From positions 62,001 through 126,000 of the forward strand of contig NZ_JABURL010000119.1 in assembly GCF_014762705.1 (NCBI RefSeq): a DNA stretch of 64,000 bases, in the 5' to 3' direction. Below are positions 56,601 to 64,000 of the stretch, piece after piece; the stretch's first letter is position 1; each line of letters opens with the position of its first letter. The position numbers and the translations under genes were made by a program. Under the pieces are notes generated by a model. It was not told the DNA's origin. It saw only the letters and a program-made list of their open reading frames with translations, and searched no databases. Source of the DNA: Cyclobacterium sp. GTDB taxonomy: Bacteria > Bacteroidota > Bacteroidia > Cytophagales > Cyclobacteriaceae.

Positions 56601-57080
56601 TCTAATGATTTCTCTTATAAAAACCTAACACTTTCTGTTTTTATCCATGGTGTATATGGAAATGAAATTGCCGATATGAACAGAATTGGGTTATTGGCCC
56701 AACCCCAAAAACATAATGTTTATAAGGTTTTTTTCGAGGAAAGGTGGACAGGACCAGGTACAAGTAATACTATCGAGGCACCAATAACCAATGCCGGGGA
56801 ATGGAAAAATTTTAGTGACAGAGATGTGTTGGATGGTTCGTTTTTGAGGGTAAAAACCATCAATCTATCTTACAATCTCCCATCCAACTTAATAGGATCG
56901 AACCGCATAAGAAATGCACAGGTATATGTAGCAGGAGATAATCTCTTCACTTTTACAAATTATACGGGTTTTGATCCGGAAGTAGATTTGTATGCTTCAA
57001 GTAACGTGCAAATAGGTGTTGACAATGGCGCATACCCCATGTCAAAAAGTGTAAGGATAGGCGTAAAAATAGGATTTTAA
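53649..57080 (+). CDS. SusC/RagA-type TonB-linked outer-membrane transporter 3
   Basis: A 1143-residue importer. Signal peptide, STN domain (VVRLPLEGVPVKDAFKKIEA), beta domain (RGTVTDENGDPIPGATVLIE), plug start LEEVVVVGYGTQQKSDLSGA and barrel are all present. Plug and barrel segments such as IRIRGTNSINASSDPLYVID are close to those of SusC 1 (IRIRGANSINANNEPLYVID), so modules 1 and 3 probably import related glycans. SusD 3 follows 17 bases later. Confidence 0.95.
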   Translation: MKNLILRHVIRMSKLFTYAFLFQCLTMGFLLASNGNAQIKSIDEVVVRLPLEGVPVKDAFKKIEAASDFTFVYLTREVRNLPPVSVEDKNQSLYEVLVAIARQSGLDFKQINHNIHVQTSRKGQAEPIVSVSKFEVEIRGTVTDENGDPIPGATVLIEGTTTGTATDIDGNFSLEAEEGSVLLISFIGYQSQRITVGNQTDFSITLLEDQSSLEEVVVVGYGTQQKSDLSGAVSSVKGEDMQKTPANTLIQSMQGRAAGVDIRAASNAPGGGMKIRIRGTNSINASSDPLYVIDGFPIDNINTTPGGAGNNALAADPLSSISPSEIESIEILKDASATAIYGARGANGVVLITTKRGKLGSVKIDFDYSLNIANVRKKLDLANAEELAILTNEWAINNNQPLIYDGINKPLPEELGEGTDWQDQIFRTALTHSYNLSLSGGTENTKYLVSGNYFDQEGIIIESNFKRGGLKFNLDQKINKRVKAGINLNVNKSVNDAVPSDGSGFQHDSPLWNALTTTPVISVFDEDGNYLHNHDETVKILENPVSIAKTRTDITETTRVLSNAFVVFNIIEGLDFKTNFGTDVINSKRDVYIPNTAETQALPNLGVASIGTIQSNNWLQEYTLSYNSDFGSKHRLNALLGYTIQTRETESVLSRTDEFFTNKLKYNNLGIGANPRPSESNAVNTALLSYIGRLNYIYNDKYIFTGTVRRDGSSKFGAENKWGVFPSAAFAWRIGDEEIFKQLNTIDDLKIRSSYGLTGNENISPYSSLALYNTTRPIIDGTPVIGLVPNRIPNPDLKWEKTAQFNVGLDASFAEGRVNFSADYYIKKTEDLLLNVTIPNQSGYGTSVQNIGSVENKGFEFQVGVNNSFGELVWNSSFNISFNRNKLLSLAEGTDRLLFGIGRGESAHGRSVALPGQPLGLFYGYRFAGIWQTEEEIIAAGNTVGGINRPGLPKYADLNGDGFRQNDDDREIIGDPNPDFIYGFSNDFSYKNLTLSVFIHGVYGNEIADMNRIGLLAQPQKHNVYKVFFEERWTGPGTSNTIEAPITNAGEWKNFSDRDVLDGSFLRVKTINLSYNLPSNLIGSNRIRNAQVYVAGDNLFTFTNYTGFDPEVDLYASSNVQIGVDNGAYPMSKSVRIGVKIGF

Positions 57081-57097
57081 TTGAAGATGAATACACC

Positions 57098-58546
57098 ATG
57101 AAAAATACACATAAACTTAGAATCTATATCATTATTCTGTTGATAATTCCTTTAAAGGGATGCAATGACCTCCTGGAAGAAGATCCACCAAGTAATATCA
57201 GTTTGGCAAACTTTTATCAATCAGAAGAAGATGCCCTTGTAGGATTATACGGTGCCTATAGTAATCTATATGGATTGGTATCCCAAGAGCCCAATTATGG
57301 AGAAATGATTGCTGACGACATGACCATCTCCCCAATTGTTCCCGATGCCTTTGAATGGGATGAATTTAATTTCAACAGTGAAGTCACTAGTGGGCTGTGG
57401 TCTCAGTGTTATTCTGCGATAAATCGTGCCAACGAAGTGATTCTATACACAGAAGGAATAGATTTCGAATCTGGCAGAAAAGCAGCTTTAATAGCAGAAG
57501 CAAGGGCTTTAAGGGCTATATATTATTTTCATTTGGCCAGGGCAATGGGAGGAGTTCCATTATATGATTCCCCTACAGTTGGTTTTGATAATATATATGA
57601 ACCAAGATCCACTGAAGAAGTAGTCTTCAACTTTATCATTGAAGATTTGAAAGAAGCAGCTGATAAATTAGGTGCTACCAGTCCGGCAGGAAGAATAAAT
57701 GCAGATATCGCTAATGCCTTGCTGGCAAGGATTTATTTATATAGAGGGGATTTTCAAAATGCACTGTCTCATGCTGAGACCGTGATTAATTCCAATAGGT
57801 ATAGGTTACTAGATGACTATGCAGACCTTTTCAAGCCTGAAAATGATAATAGCCCTGAACACATCTTTCAAATTCAATACCTCAGTGGAGAAACCAATAA
57901 CCCACTTCCTGGTAGGTATGGTCCAAGGGCTCCTTCAGGTCCCTACGGAAATTCCTTTTGGGCAGGAACGACCATTCCTGGGTCCTATGCTCCATCTGCA
58001 GAATTTGTATCTCAAAATCCAGAATCGTACAGGAGGTCCGTTACAATTGCCGATCAGTATGAACACATAGATGGTGTTTCCGGGACCATTACCATGCAGG
58101 AGGTGTACGGTGGGAGCTTTCCCTATTACATCAGTAAATTTGACGATAGAGAAGGGGAATTGCAAAGTGGTGTGAATTATACAATTATTAGGTATGCAGA
58201 TATTCTGTTAATCGCTGCAGAGGCATTAAATGAAATAGACCCGGACAATCCAAAGAAATACGAGTGGATAAATAGGGTTCGTGAAAGAGCTAGAAATGGT
58301 GTTGAATCCGATTTGCCGGACTTAAGTTCAATGACGCAGGATCAGTTCAGAACAGCCGTAATGGAGGAAAGAAGGTTCGAGTTAGCCTTCGAAAATCAAA
58401 GGGCATGGGATTTAAAAAGAAGAAATCTATTTTTAGAAAAAATGAGGGCTCAAGGTAAAAATGTGGAAGATTTCATGACGCTCTTTCCCATTCCGGATTT
58501 ACAAACCCAACTGAATTCCAATCTGGAACAGAATCCGGGTTGGTAA
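57098..58546 (+). CDS. SusD/RagB-type lipoprotein 3
   Basis: A 482-residue surface lipoprotein, partner of SusC 3. The signal ends in LKGCND with a lipobox-like Cys (about residue 17-22). Helical repeats include AALIAEARALRAIYYFHLAR and ARIYLYRGDFQNALSHAETV, and the C-terminus reads FPIPDLQTQLNSNLEQNPGW. A terminator-like hairpin follows 13 bases later, before the three sulfatases. Confidence 0.95.
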   Translation: MKNTHKLRIYIIILLIIPLKGCNDLLEEDPPSNISLANFYQSEEDALVGLYGAYSNLYGLVSQEPNYGEMIADDMTISPIVPDAFEWDEFNFNSEVTSGLWSQCYSAINRANEVILYTEGIDFESGRKAALIAEARALRAIYYFHLARAMGGVPLYDSPTVGFDNIYEPRSTEEVVFNFIIEDLKEAADKLGATSPAGRINADIANALLARIYLYRGDFQNALSHAETVINSNRYRLLDDYADLFKPENDNSPEHIFQIQYLSGETNNPLPGRYGPRAPSGPYGNSFWAGTTIPGSYAPSAEFVSQNPESYRRSVTIADQYEHIDGVSGTITMQEVYGGSFPYYISKFDDREGELQSGVNYTIIRYADILLIAAEALNEIDPDNPKKYEWINRVRERARNGVESDLPDLSSMTQDQFRTAVMEERRFELAFENQRAWDLKRRNLFLEKMRAQGKNVEDFMTLFPIPDLQTQLNSNLEQNPGW

Positions 58547-58558
58547 CATTTTAATTTA

Positions 58559-58596
58559 AATAGGGGGATGCAATTTTGCTTGCCCCTATTTTTTTA
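58559..58596 (+). terminator. Intrinsic terminator between SusD 3 and sulfatase 3
   Basis: An eight-base-pair stem, AATAGGGG (58559-58566) with CCCCTATT (58583-58590), is followed by a run of T. It lies just after SusD 3 and only about 15 bases before the sulfatase 3 start, so it likely limits readthrough into the sulfatase genes. Confidence 0.75.
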
Positions 58597-58610
58597 ATTT
58601 TCCTTCTACT

Positions 58611-60038
58611 ATGAAATACTTATTTAGATTGATGTTTGTGGTTTTGGTATTTTTAACCATCAATGAAAAATCTTTTAGTCAGAATGCTAACGAGGATCCC
58701 CCCAACATCATCCTGATCATGGCCGATGACCTGGGTTGGGGAGATACGGGGTTTAATGGAAACCTGTACCTCCGGACGCCCCAACTGGATGAAATGGCCC
58801 GCAATGGGATTACCTTCAATCGCTTTTATGCCGCTTCGGCCGTTTGCTCTCCGACCAGAGGAAGCTTCATTACCGGCAGGCATCCGGAAAGGTACGGCAT
58901 CACCCACGCCAATACCGGTCACATGAAACCGGAGGAACGGACCATCGCAGAGGTAATGAAAGGCCGGGGATACAGCACCGGCCACTTTGGAAAATGGCAT
59001 TTGGGCACCTTAACGGTAACCGAGAAAGACGCCAACAGGGGAGGGCCGGAAGGAGCTGCTCATTACTCCCCCCCATGGGAAAATGGCTTTGACGTTAGTT
59101 TCTCAACAGAATCCAAAGTTCCAACATGGGATCCCATGGTGACACCGGAACCGGATGCACAGGATATTGGTAACCGGGTACCCGGAGCACATTTTGGGAC
59201 CTATTACTGGACGGGTGAAGATGAAAAGGTCACCGATAACCTCTCAGGGGATGATTCCAGAATTATCATGGATCGGGTAATTCCTTTTATCGATCAGGCG
59301 GCAGCTGCCAAAAAACCCTTTCTATCTGTAATATGGTTTCATACGCCCCACCTGCCGGTGGTGGCAGGGCCCGCTTACAGAAGCATGTATGCCGATTTTT
59401 CTGAAGATAAGCAACACTATTTTGGCAGCATCACTGCCATGGACGAACAAATCGGTAGGTTGAGGAATTTCCTCCGGGAGAAAGGACTGGCAGAGAATAC
59501 CATTATCTTGTTTTGCAGTGACAATGGACCGGAAGGACCGGAGCAGATCAAGCGGACACAGGGCTCAGCAGGTCCTTTTAGGGGGAGAAAACGAAGCCTG
59601 TACGAAGGAGGCATCCGGGTGCCTGCCCTGCTTGAGTGGCCCGCAAAAATAAAGAAAGGGCAAAAAACCAACTTACCGGTTTCTACCAGTGATATATTTC
59701 CGACCCTTCTGGGTATATTGGACCTGGATGCGAAAAAAGGGGTACAACCGCTGGATGGTATCAATATTTTTCCATTAATTCAGGGAAACATTGAAAAAAG
59801 GGAAGGAAATATCGCTTTTAATTTTCAGCAGCAACGGGCCATTATGGACAACCAATTTAAATTGTACTCTGCTGACAATGGAAAAAATTTCGTCTTATAT
59901 GATTTGTTCAATGATCCGGGGGAAAAGAAGGATATTTCCAAAGCTCATCCACAAGTTACCAGCCGCTTATCCAGGGAGTTGGCCGAGTGGCTGATTTCCT
60001 GTGAAAAAAGCAACAGGGAGAAAGACTACCTAAAGTAA
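58611..60038 (+). CDS. Sulfatase 3 (S1 family), exported
   Basis: A 475-residue type I sulfatase with a signal peptide ending near SFSQ. The signature CSPTRGSFITGR begins at Cys79. Metal and substrate residues are expected in LIMADDLGWGDTGF, GHFGKWHLGTL and LFCSDNGPEGPEQ. The mature protein should be periplasmic. It lies just past the terminator after SusD 3 and leads a run of three sulfatases. Confidence 0.92.
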   Translation: MKYLFRLMFVVLVFLTINEKSFSQNANEDPPNIILIMADDLGWGDTGFNGNLYLRTPQLDEMARNGITFNRFYAASAVCSPTRGSFITGRHPERYGITHANTGHMKPEERTIAEVMKGRGYSTGHFGKWHLGTLTVTEKDANRGGPEGAAHYSPPWENGFDVSFSTESKVPTWDPMVTPEPDAQDIGNRVPGAHFGTYYWTGEDEKVTDNLSGDDSRIIMDRVIPFIDQAAAAKKPFLSVIWFHTPHLPVVAGPAYRSMYADFSEDKQHYFGSITAMDEQIGRLRNFLREKGLAENTIILFCSDNGPEGPEQIKRTQGSAGPFRGRKRSLYEGGIRVPALLEWPAKIKKGQKTNLPVSTSDIFPTLLGILDLDAKKGVQPLDGINIFPLIQGNIEKREGNIAFNFQQQRAIMDNQFKLYSADNGKNFVLYDLFNDPGEKKDISKAHPQVTSRLSRELAEWLISCEKSNREKDYLK

Positions 60039-60065
60039 AATATTAGCTCGATAAATTACCTATAT

Positions 60066-61472
60066 ATGACACTCAAAATACCCATTCTTGGAATGCTTCT
60101 TTTCCTGTCAGGAATTTGCCAGGCACAAAGGGGCACAGAAGAAAAGCCCAATTTTCTTTTTATCTTTTCCGATGACCAGCGATACAACCTGGTACATGCC
60201 CTGGGTAATCCACAGGTGCAAACCCCCAATCTGGACAGGCTGGTGAAATCCGGATCCACCTTTACAAATGCCTACAATATGGGGGCATGGAACGGGGCTG
60301 TCTGTGTGGCCAGCAGGGCCATGATGATCAGCGGCCTTTCGGTATGGGATGCCCGGGAACAGGAAAGTGAATTTCAGGAAATGGCTGATGAGGGCAGGTT
60401 TTGGCCCCAATTGCTGGAAAAAGCCGGCTATGAAACCTATATGACGGGCAAATGGCATGTAAAAGCCGATGCAGAAAGCATTTTTCAAAACGTGGTGCAT
60501 GTACGACCAGGCATGCCCAATCAGACCCCCGAAGGCTACGATCGTCCCAAAAGCAAGGCAGATACCACCTGGCAACCCTGGGACAAAAGCTTTGAAGGAT
60601 TTTGGAAAGGAGGCAAACATTGGTCTGAAGTGCTGGCAGACGATGCGCAGGGCTATTTGGATCAGGCTGCCAAAAGCGAATCCCCTTTTATGATGTACCT
60701 GGCCTTTAATGCCCCCCATGACCCCAGGCAGGCTCCAAAGGAATTTGTTGATTTGTATCCGGTGGAAAGCATTGCTTTGCCCCCCAGCCATATGGACATG
60801 TACCCGTTCAAAGACAGCATAGGTTTGAGCGAATCCCTGCGGGACGAAGCCCTGGCACCTTTTCCCAGGACAGCCTACGCTGTTAGAAAAAACATACAGG
60901 AGTATTATGCCATCGTCAGCCACATGGATGCACAGATCGGCAAAATCCTGGGTGCCCTGGAAGCAACCGGAAAAATGGATAACACCTATATCATCTTTAC
61001 CTCAGATCACGGACTTGCTGTAGGCCATCATGGCTTGATGGGCAAGCAAAACATGTTCGATCACAGCGTAAGGGTGCCTTTGGTCATTGCCGGACCAGGT
61101 ATACCGGAGAACAAGCAATTTCACCAACAGGTATACCTGCAGGATGTAAGTGCCACCATGATGGATCTGGCAGGAGTGGAAAAGCCGGAAAGTACGGTAT
61201 TTAATAGCCTGATGCCTTATATTAATGAAGATGCGCCAAGTGCTTATCCGAGCATCTACAGTTGCTACCTCAACCTTCAACGAATGGTGAGGACGGATCG
61301 ATACAAATTGATTTTCTATCCAAAATTGAATAAAACCTTGCTGTTCGACCTGGAAAAGGATCCTGAAGAACTTAGAGACCGTTCGGCTGACCTGCTATAT
61401 CAGGGAGTGAAACAGCAATTGTTGGTCCTGCTCGCTGAGCAGCAAGAGCAGTTAAATGATCCGATTAGGTGA
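60066..61472 (+). CDS. Sulfatase 4 (S1 family, CxAxR type), exported
   Basis: A 468-residue sulfatase with signal peptide MTLKIPILGMLLFLSGICQA. The active-site signature is CVASRAMMISG with Cys80, that is C-x-A-x-R where most have C-x-P-x-R. Other motifs are IFSDDQRYNLVHALG, TGKWHVKADAES, FNAPHDPRQAP and FTSDHGLAVGHHGLMGKQN, close to the choline-sulfatase-like and N-sulfoglucosamine-type groups. It starts 27 bases after sulfatase 3. Confidence 0.9.
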   Translation: MTLKIPILGMLLFLSGICQAQRGTEEKPNFLFIFSDDQRYNLVHALGNPQVQTPNLDRLVKSGSTFTNAYNMGAWNGAVCVASRAMMISGLSVWDAREQESEFQEMADEGRFWPQLLEKAGYETYMTGKWHVKADAESIFQNVVHVRPGMPNQTPEGYDRPKSKADTTWQPWDKSFEGFWKGGKHWSEVLADDAQGYLDQAAKSESPFMMYLAFNAPHDPRQAPKEFVDLYPVESIALPPSHMDMYPFKDSIGLSESLRDEALAPFPRTAYAVRKNIQEYYAIVSHMDAQIGKILGALEATGKMDNTYIIFTSDHGLAVGHHGLMGKQNMFDHSVRVPLVIAGPGIPENKQFHQQVYLQDVSATMMDLAGVEKPESTVFNSLMPYINEDAPSAYPSIYSCYLNLQRMVRTDRYKLIFYPKLNKTLLFDLEKDPEELRDRSADLLYQGVKQQLLVLLAEQQEQLNDPIR

Positions 61473-61690
61473 GAATAAAATAGTGTGGTCAGATATGATA
61501 CTATATATCAGATTTAAAGAGTATTTATCGGTTCTAAAGATAATTACTTGTTTTATTTATCTGTAAATTTTCATGAAATTGAGCATGAATAAAGCATCAC
61601 TTTATGCCATGTGAGATTCTCCCGAAAGTCGTGACAGGTTATCCCATTACTCAGGACAAGTTATGACCGATGAAATCAAATTTTAAACAA

Positions 61691-63079
61691 ATGAAAAAGC
61701 TAATTACATTAATTTTTATACTGTTTGTTATTGATTATGATGGGTTTTGTTCGGTGGGCGAGCGGCCTAATATTATATTCATCTTTGCTGACGACTGGGG
61801 CTGGGGCGATCTATCTTGTCATGGCCATCCCTATATAAAAACCCCCAATATTGACCGTCTTGCGGTTGAAGGAACCGATTTTACCCGCTTCACAGTGGCC
61901 TCAGGTGTCTGTTCGCCTAGCCGAGCTGCCGTTGTGACCGGTCAGTTCCCTGCCCGTCAGGGCATTATCCAGCACTTTGACAAGGTTGCCAATAATGTCG
62001 CTCGCGGAATGCCTGACTGGCTTTCGCTTGATGCGCCATCCCTGCCCCGATTTCTACAGGAAGCAGGTTATGAGACCGCACTCTATGGCAAGTGGCATTT
62101 GTCCAACAGCCCTGTTACGGATTCACCTAGACCCGATGCTTATGGCTATGACGATTACGCTGCATTTAACTGCTCCGGAGAGGAGATGCCTTGGTTTGAA
62201 GACACTATTTTGGCGAATGCGTTCATAGAAGAAAGCATCCAACAGGATAAGCCCTTCTTTATCAACCTTTGGATTCATGAACCGCACACCCCGCATCATT
62301 CGCTGCCGAAATACGAGAGAATGTTCAACCATCTTGAAAACCGGGAGGATCAAATCTATGCGGCGGTGCTGGCTCATGCTGATGACCGTATCGGTCAGGT
62401 GCTCAACACGCTCGACCGTCTCGGGATCACTGACCAAACACTGGTTGTATTTAGCTCCGATAACGGTCCGGAACGTGCCAAGTCCGGTATTGAACTTTTG
62501 TTAATGGATGGGCACGCCACTGGAGCTGGCTGGAATATTGCTGCATCGAGGGGAATCACAGGTGGTCGCCGTGGTTTCAAGGCTTCAGTTTTCGAAGGGG
62601 GTATTGGCGTTCCTTTTATCGCCCGATGGCCAGGAAAAATCAAGGCGGGTGAGATCGATGAGGTATCTCTTATATCTGCCGTGGATCTTCTGCCTACCTT
62701 TTGTGAACTTGCAGGGGCTAAATTGCCTGATGATTTTATACCAGACGGAGTAAGCTTTACTCGCGTTTTGTTGGGAGATCCCATGCTCCAGCGAAAAAAG
62801 CCTCTTTTCTGGAAGATCCATCCCGGATCTCGTTATGGTTCTGATCATTGGGCTGCCTTTGCCATTGTGCACGATAAATGGAAACTCGTCACCAATAGTG
62901 AACACTCCCGATTCGTACTTTATAATATCTCCCAAGACGTAACTGAGTCTAAGGACTTATATGCGGAGAAACCAGAAACAGTAGCATATCTTCTCGCCAT
63001 GCTGGAAGATTGGGAAGCTACCCTTCCGGAAGCACCTTTCGGTGATGTCTTTTCGAAACTCAGGGAATCGGATTATTAG
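61691..63079 (+). CDS. Sulfatase 5 (S1 family), probably acquired
   Basis: A 462-residue type I sulfatase with a hydrophobic signal (MKKLITLIFILFVIDYDGFC). The signature CSPSRAAVVTGQ begins at Cys74; FADDWGWGDLSCHGH, YGKWHLSNSPV, WIHEPHTPHHSLP and FSSDNGPERAKSG are the other key segments. The arginine codons are mostly CGT, CGC and CGA, whereas the neighbouring genes often use AGG, AGA and CGG, which suggests horizontal origin. A start at 61670 is possible; 61691 is preferred because the leader resembles that of the next gene. Confidence 0.9.
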   Translation: MKKLITLIFILFVIDYDGFCSVGERPNIIFIFADDWGWGDLSCHGHPYIKTPNIDRLAVEGTDFTRFTVASGVCSPSRAAVVTGQFPARQGIIQHFDKVANNVARGMPDWLSLDAPSLPRFLQEAGYETALYGKWHLSNSPVTDSPRPDAYGYDDYAAFNCSGEEMPWFEDTILANAFIEESIQQDKPFFINLWIHEPHTPHHSLPKYERMFNHLENREDQIYAAVLAHADDRIGQVLNTLDRLGITDQTLVVFSSDNGPERAKSGIELLLMDGHATGAGWNIAASRGITGGRRGFKASVFEGGIGVPFIARWPGKIKAGEIDEVSLISAVDLLPTFCELAGAKLPDDFIPDGVSFTRVLLGDPMLQRKKPLFWKIHPGSRYGSDHWAAFAIVHDKWKLVTNSEHSRFVLYNISQDVTESKDLYAEKPETVAYLLAMLEDWEATLPEAPFGDVFSKLRESDY

Positions 63080-63208
63080 CAAATGAGTAGAGTTGCGGAG
63101 CAATCTATTTAATGCTTAACCTTTCACTAGTCAATAAATTTGTTTTTTTTAATGATTTATCAACCATGCGAGATTCCATCTGGCAATTTAAAATCAAATT
63201 ATAAGCAG

Positions 63209-64000
63209 ATGAAAACAAGCTTTTTTGTCCTTCTCATTTCCTTGGTAAGTATTCACTTTGGCAAGGCACAGCAGGGTGCATCCCCTGTAAAAACCGTACC
63301 GGTGGTTACGGAAAATGACTGGCTGCTGTACCATTCCGATCAGCCAGCCGGGTTCAAAACCAACAAGGACGGACACCTGGTGCTAAGTAATGGACTGGTT
63401 AGCCGAACCTTCGCAACGGCGCCCAATGGGGCGACCATCGGACTGGAACACCTGCAAACCGGGGAGTCCTTTTTGCGCTCAGTGCGTCCGGAAGCAGTCA
63501 TTCAACTGAACGGCATTGCTTTTGACGTGGGTGGACTTACCGGCCAACCCATCCACAATTATTTGCTTCCGGAATGGATCGCATCCATGCAGGCAAATCC
63601 GGGTTCCTTCAAATTGGTGGGCCATACCGTGGAAAACACCAGGGAGCGTTTTGCCTGGAAGAAACGAGCCGAATGGATGCCCAAAGACATGCCTTGGCCG
63701 GCACCGGGAAAGGAACTTGTTTTTACCTATCAATTGGATGAGGAGGCAGTAAAAGTCATATTGGAACGATCAATCGCCGATGAAAGCCGTGAAACCCTAT
63801 TTGGAGATTCCTTTGATACCATGCATAAAAATTGGAAGCGGGTAGAATCAGAGGCACATACCCTTAATTCCTTTATCAACGAAGGGAAAGCCGGTGAAAT
63901 CATGGCATTGGCCAATACGGCGGTTTATGCCCAGCAGCCGGTGCTTCCGGGAGCAAGAGTTTTTCTGGCAAAGATCAATCCGGGCACAGACAAGAGCAGC
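63209..64000 (+). CDS. N-terminus of a large exported glycan-related protein (partial)
   Basis: The frame from ATG 63209 is open to the window end (264 codons) and has no stop, so the gene continues. A signal peptide (MKTSFFVLLISLVSIHFGKAQ) is followed by a beta-rich domain with LSNGLVSRTFATAPNGATIG and SVRPEAVIQLNGIAFDVGGL. This pattern resembles the N-terminal beta-sandwich of some alpha-galactosidase or rhamnosidase-like enzymes, but the catalytic part is not in the window. It is last in module 3. Confidence 0.75.
   Translation, partial: MKTSFFVLLISLVSIHFGKAQQGASPVKTVPVVTENDWLLYHSDQPAGFKTNKDGHLVLSNGLVSRTFATAPNGATIGLEHLQTGESFLRSVRPEAVIQLNGIAFDVGGLTGQPIHNYLLPEWIASMQANPGSFKLVGHTVENTRERFAWKKRAEWMPKDMPWPAPGKELVFTYQLDEEAVKVILERSIADESRETLFGDSFDTMHKNWKRVESEAHTLNSFINEGKAGEIMALANTAVYAQQPVLPGARVFLAKINPGTDKSS

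Noticed and set aside
1-64000. tRNA, rRNA, CRISPR and insertion sequences
   Set aside because: No T-loop/anticodon patterns, regularly spaced repeats or transposase motifs were seen on reading both strands; a formal scan was not possible.

Overview
The window reads as a chromosome segment of a marine-type Bacteroidota, most like the Cyclobacteriaceae (Cyclobacterium, Echinicola or Algoriphagus relatives). This assignment is inferred. Its basis is three SusC/SusD pairs with FecR anti-sigma genes, many sulfatases, a Bacteroidota-type topoisomerase I, lipoprotein signals and no Shine-Dalgarno pattern. No rRNA, tRNA, CRISPR array, insertion sequence or phage gene was found.

Positions 1-9400 hold mostly minus-strand accessory genes. 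These are a Tat-exported Gfo/Idh/MocA oxidoreductase, two small cytosolic proteins, a VOC dioxygenase-like protein, a GH140-type glycosidase, an ORF split by one in-frame stop codon, an FAD-dependent lipoprotein oxidoreductase, a hypothetical protein and a stretch that may be a decayed gene. Positions 9580-18576 carry a ThuA-like protein, an AraC regulator with VOC and MORN genes, an SRPBCC protein, topA, sixA, an arginase-family hydrolase, a run of palindromic repeats and a MATE exporter. A CASTOR/POLLUX-type ion channel gene follows with its own terminator.

Positions 21398-30009 contain two gene sets that deserve attention. The first is a tight four-gene operon: methyltransferase, AIR-synthase-like ATPase, thiamine-phosphate-synthase-like barrel and Trm112-like zinc protein. 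The second is a redox cassette in which an FAD oxidase of the aldonolactone-oxidase type converges on a membrane protein / DyP peroxidase / catalase-like operon.

From 30197 to the end, all plus strand, lies a large polysaccharide-utilisation region of three modules. Module 1 is FecR-SusC-SusD-sulfatase-sulfatase-small beta protein-GH78 rhamnosidase. Module 2 is ECF sigma-FecR-SusC-SusD, closed by a terminator. Module 3 is FecR-SusC-SusD-terminator-three sulfatases and the start of another exported protein. The SusC/D pairs should import glycan fragments, the sulfatases remove sulfate and GH78 cleaves rhamnose. A sulfated rhamnose-containing algal glycan, for example of ulvan type, is the likely target, but no polysaccharide lyase lies in the window to prove it. 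In all three modules the FecR-SusC gap holds a seven-A tract followed by a hairpin. Only one sigma gene is present for three FecR genes. Between modules 1 and 2 sits an odd lipoprotein with a glycine-zipper C-terminus, overlapped by a two-helix membrane protein.
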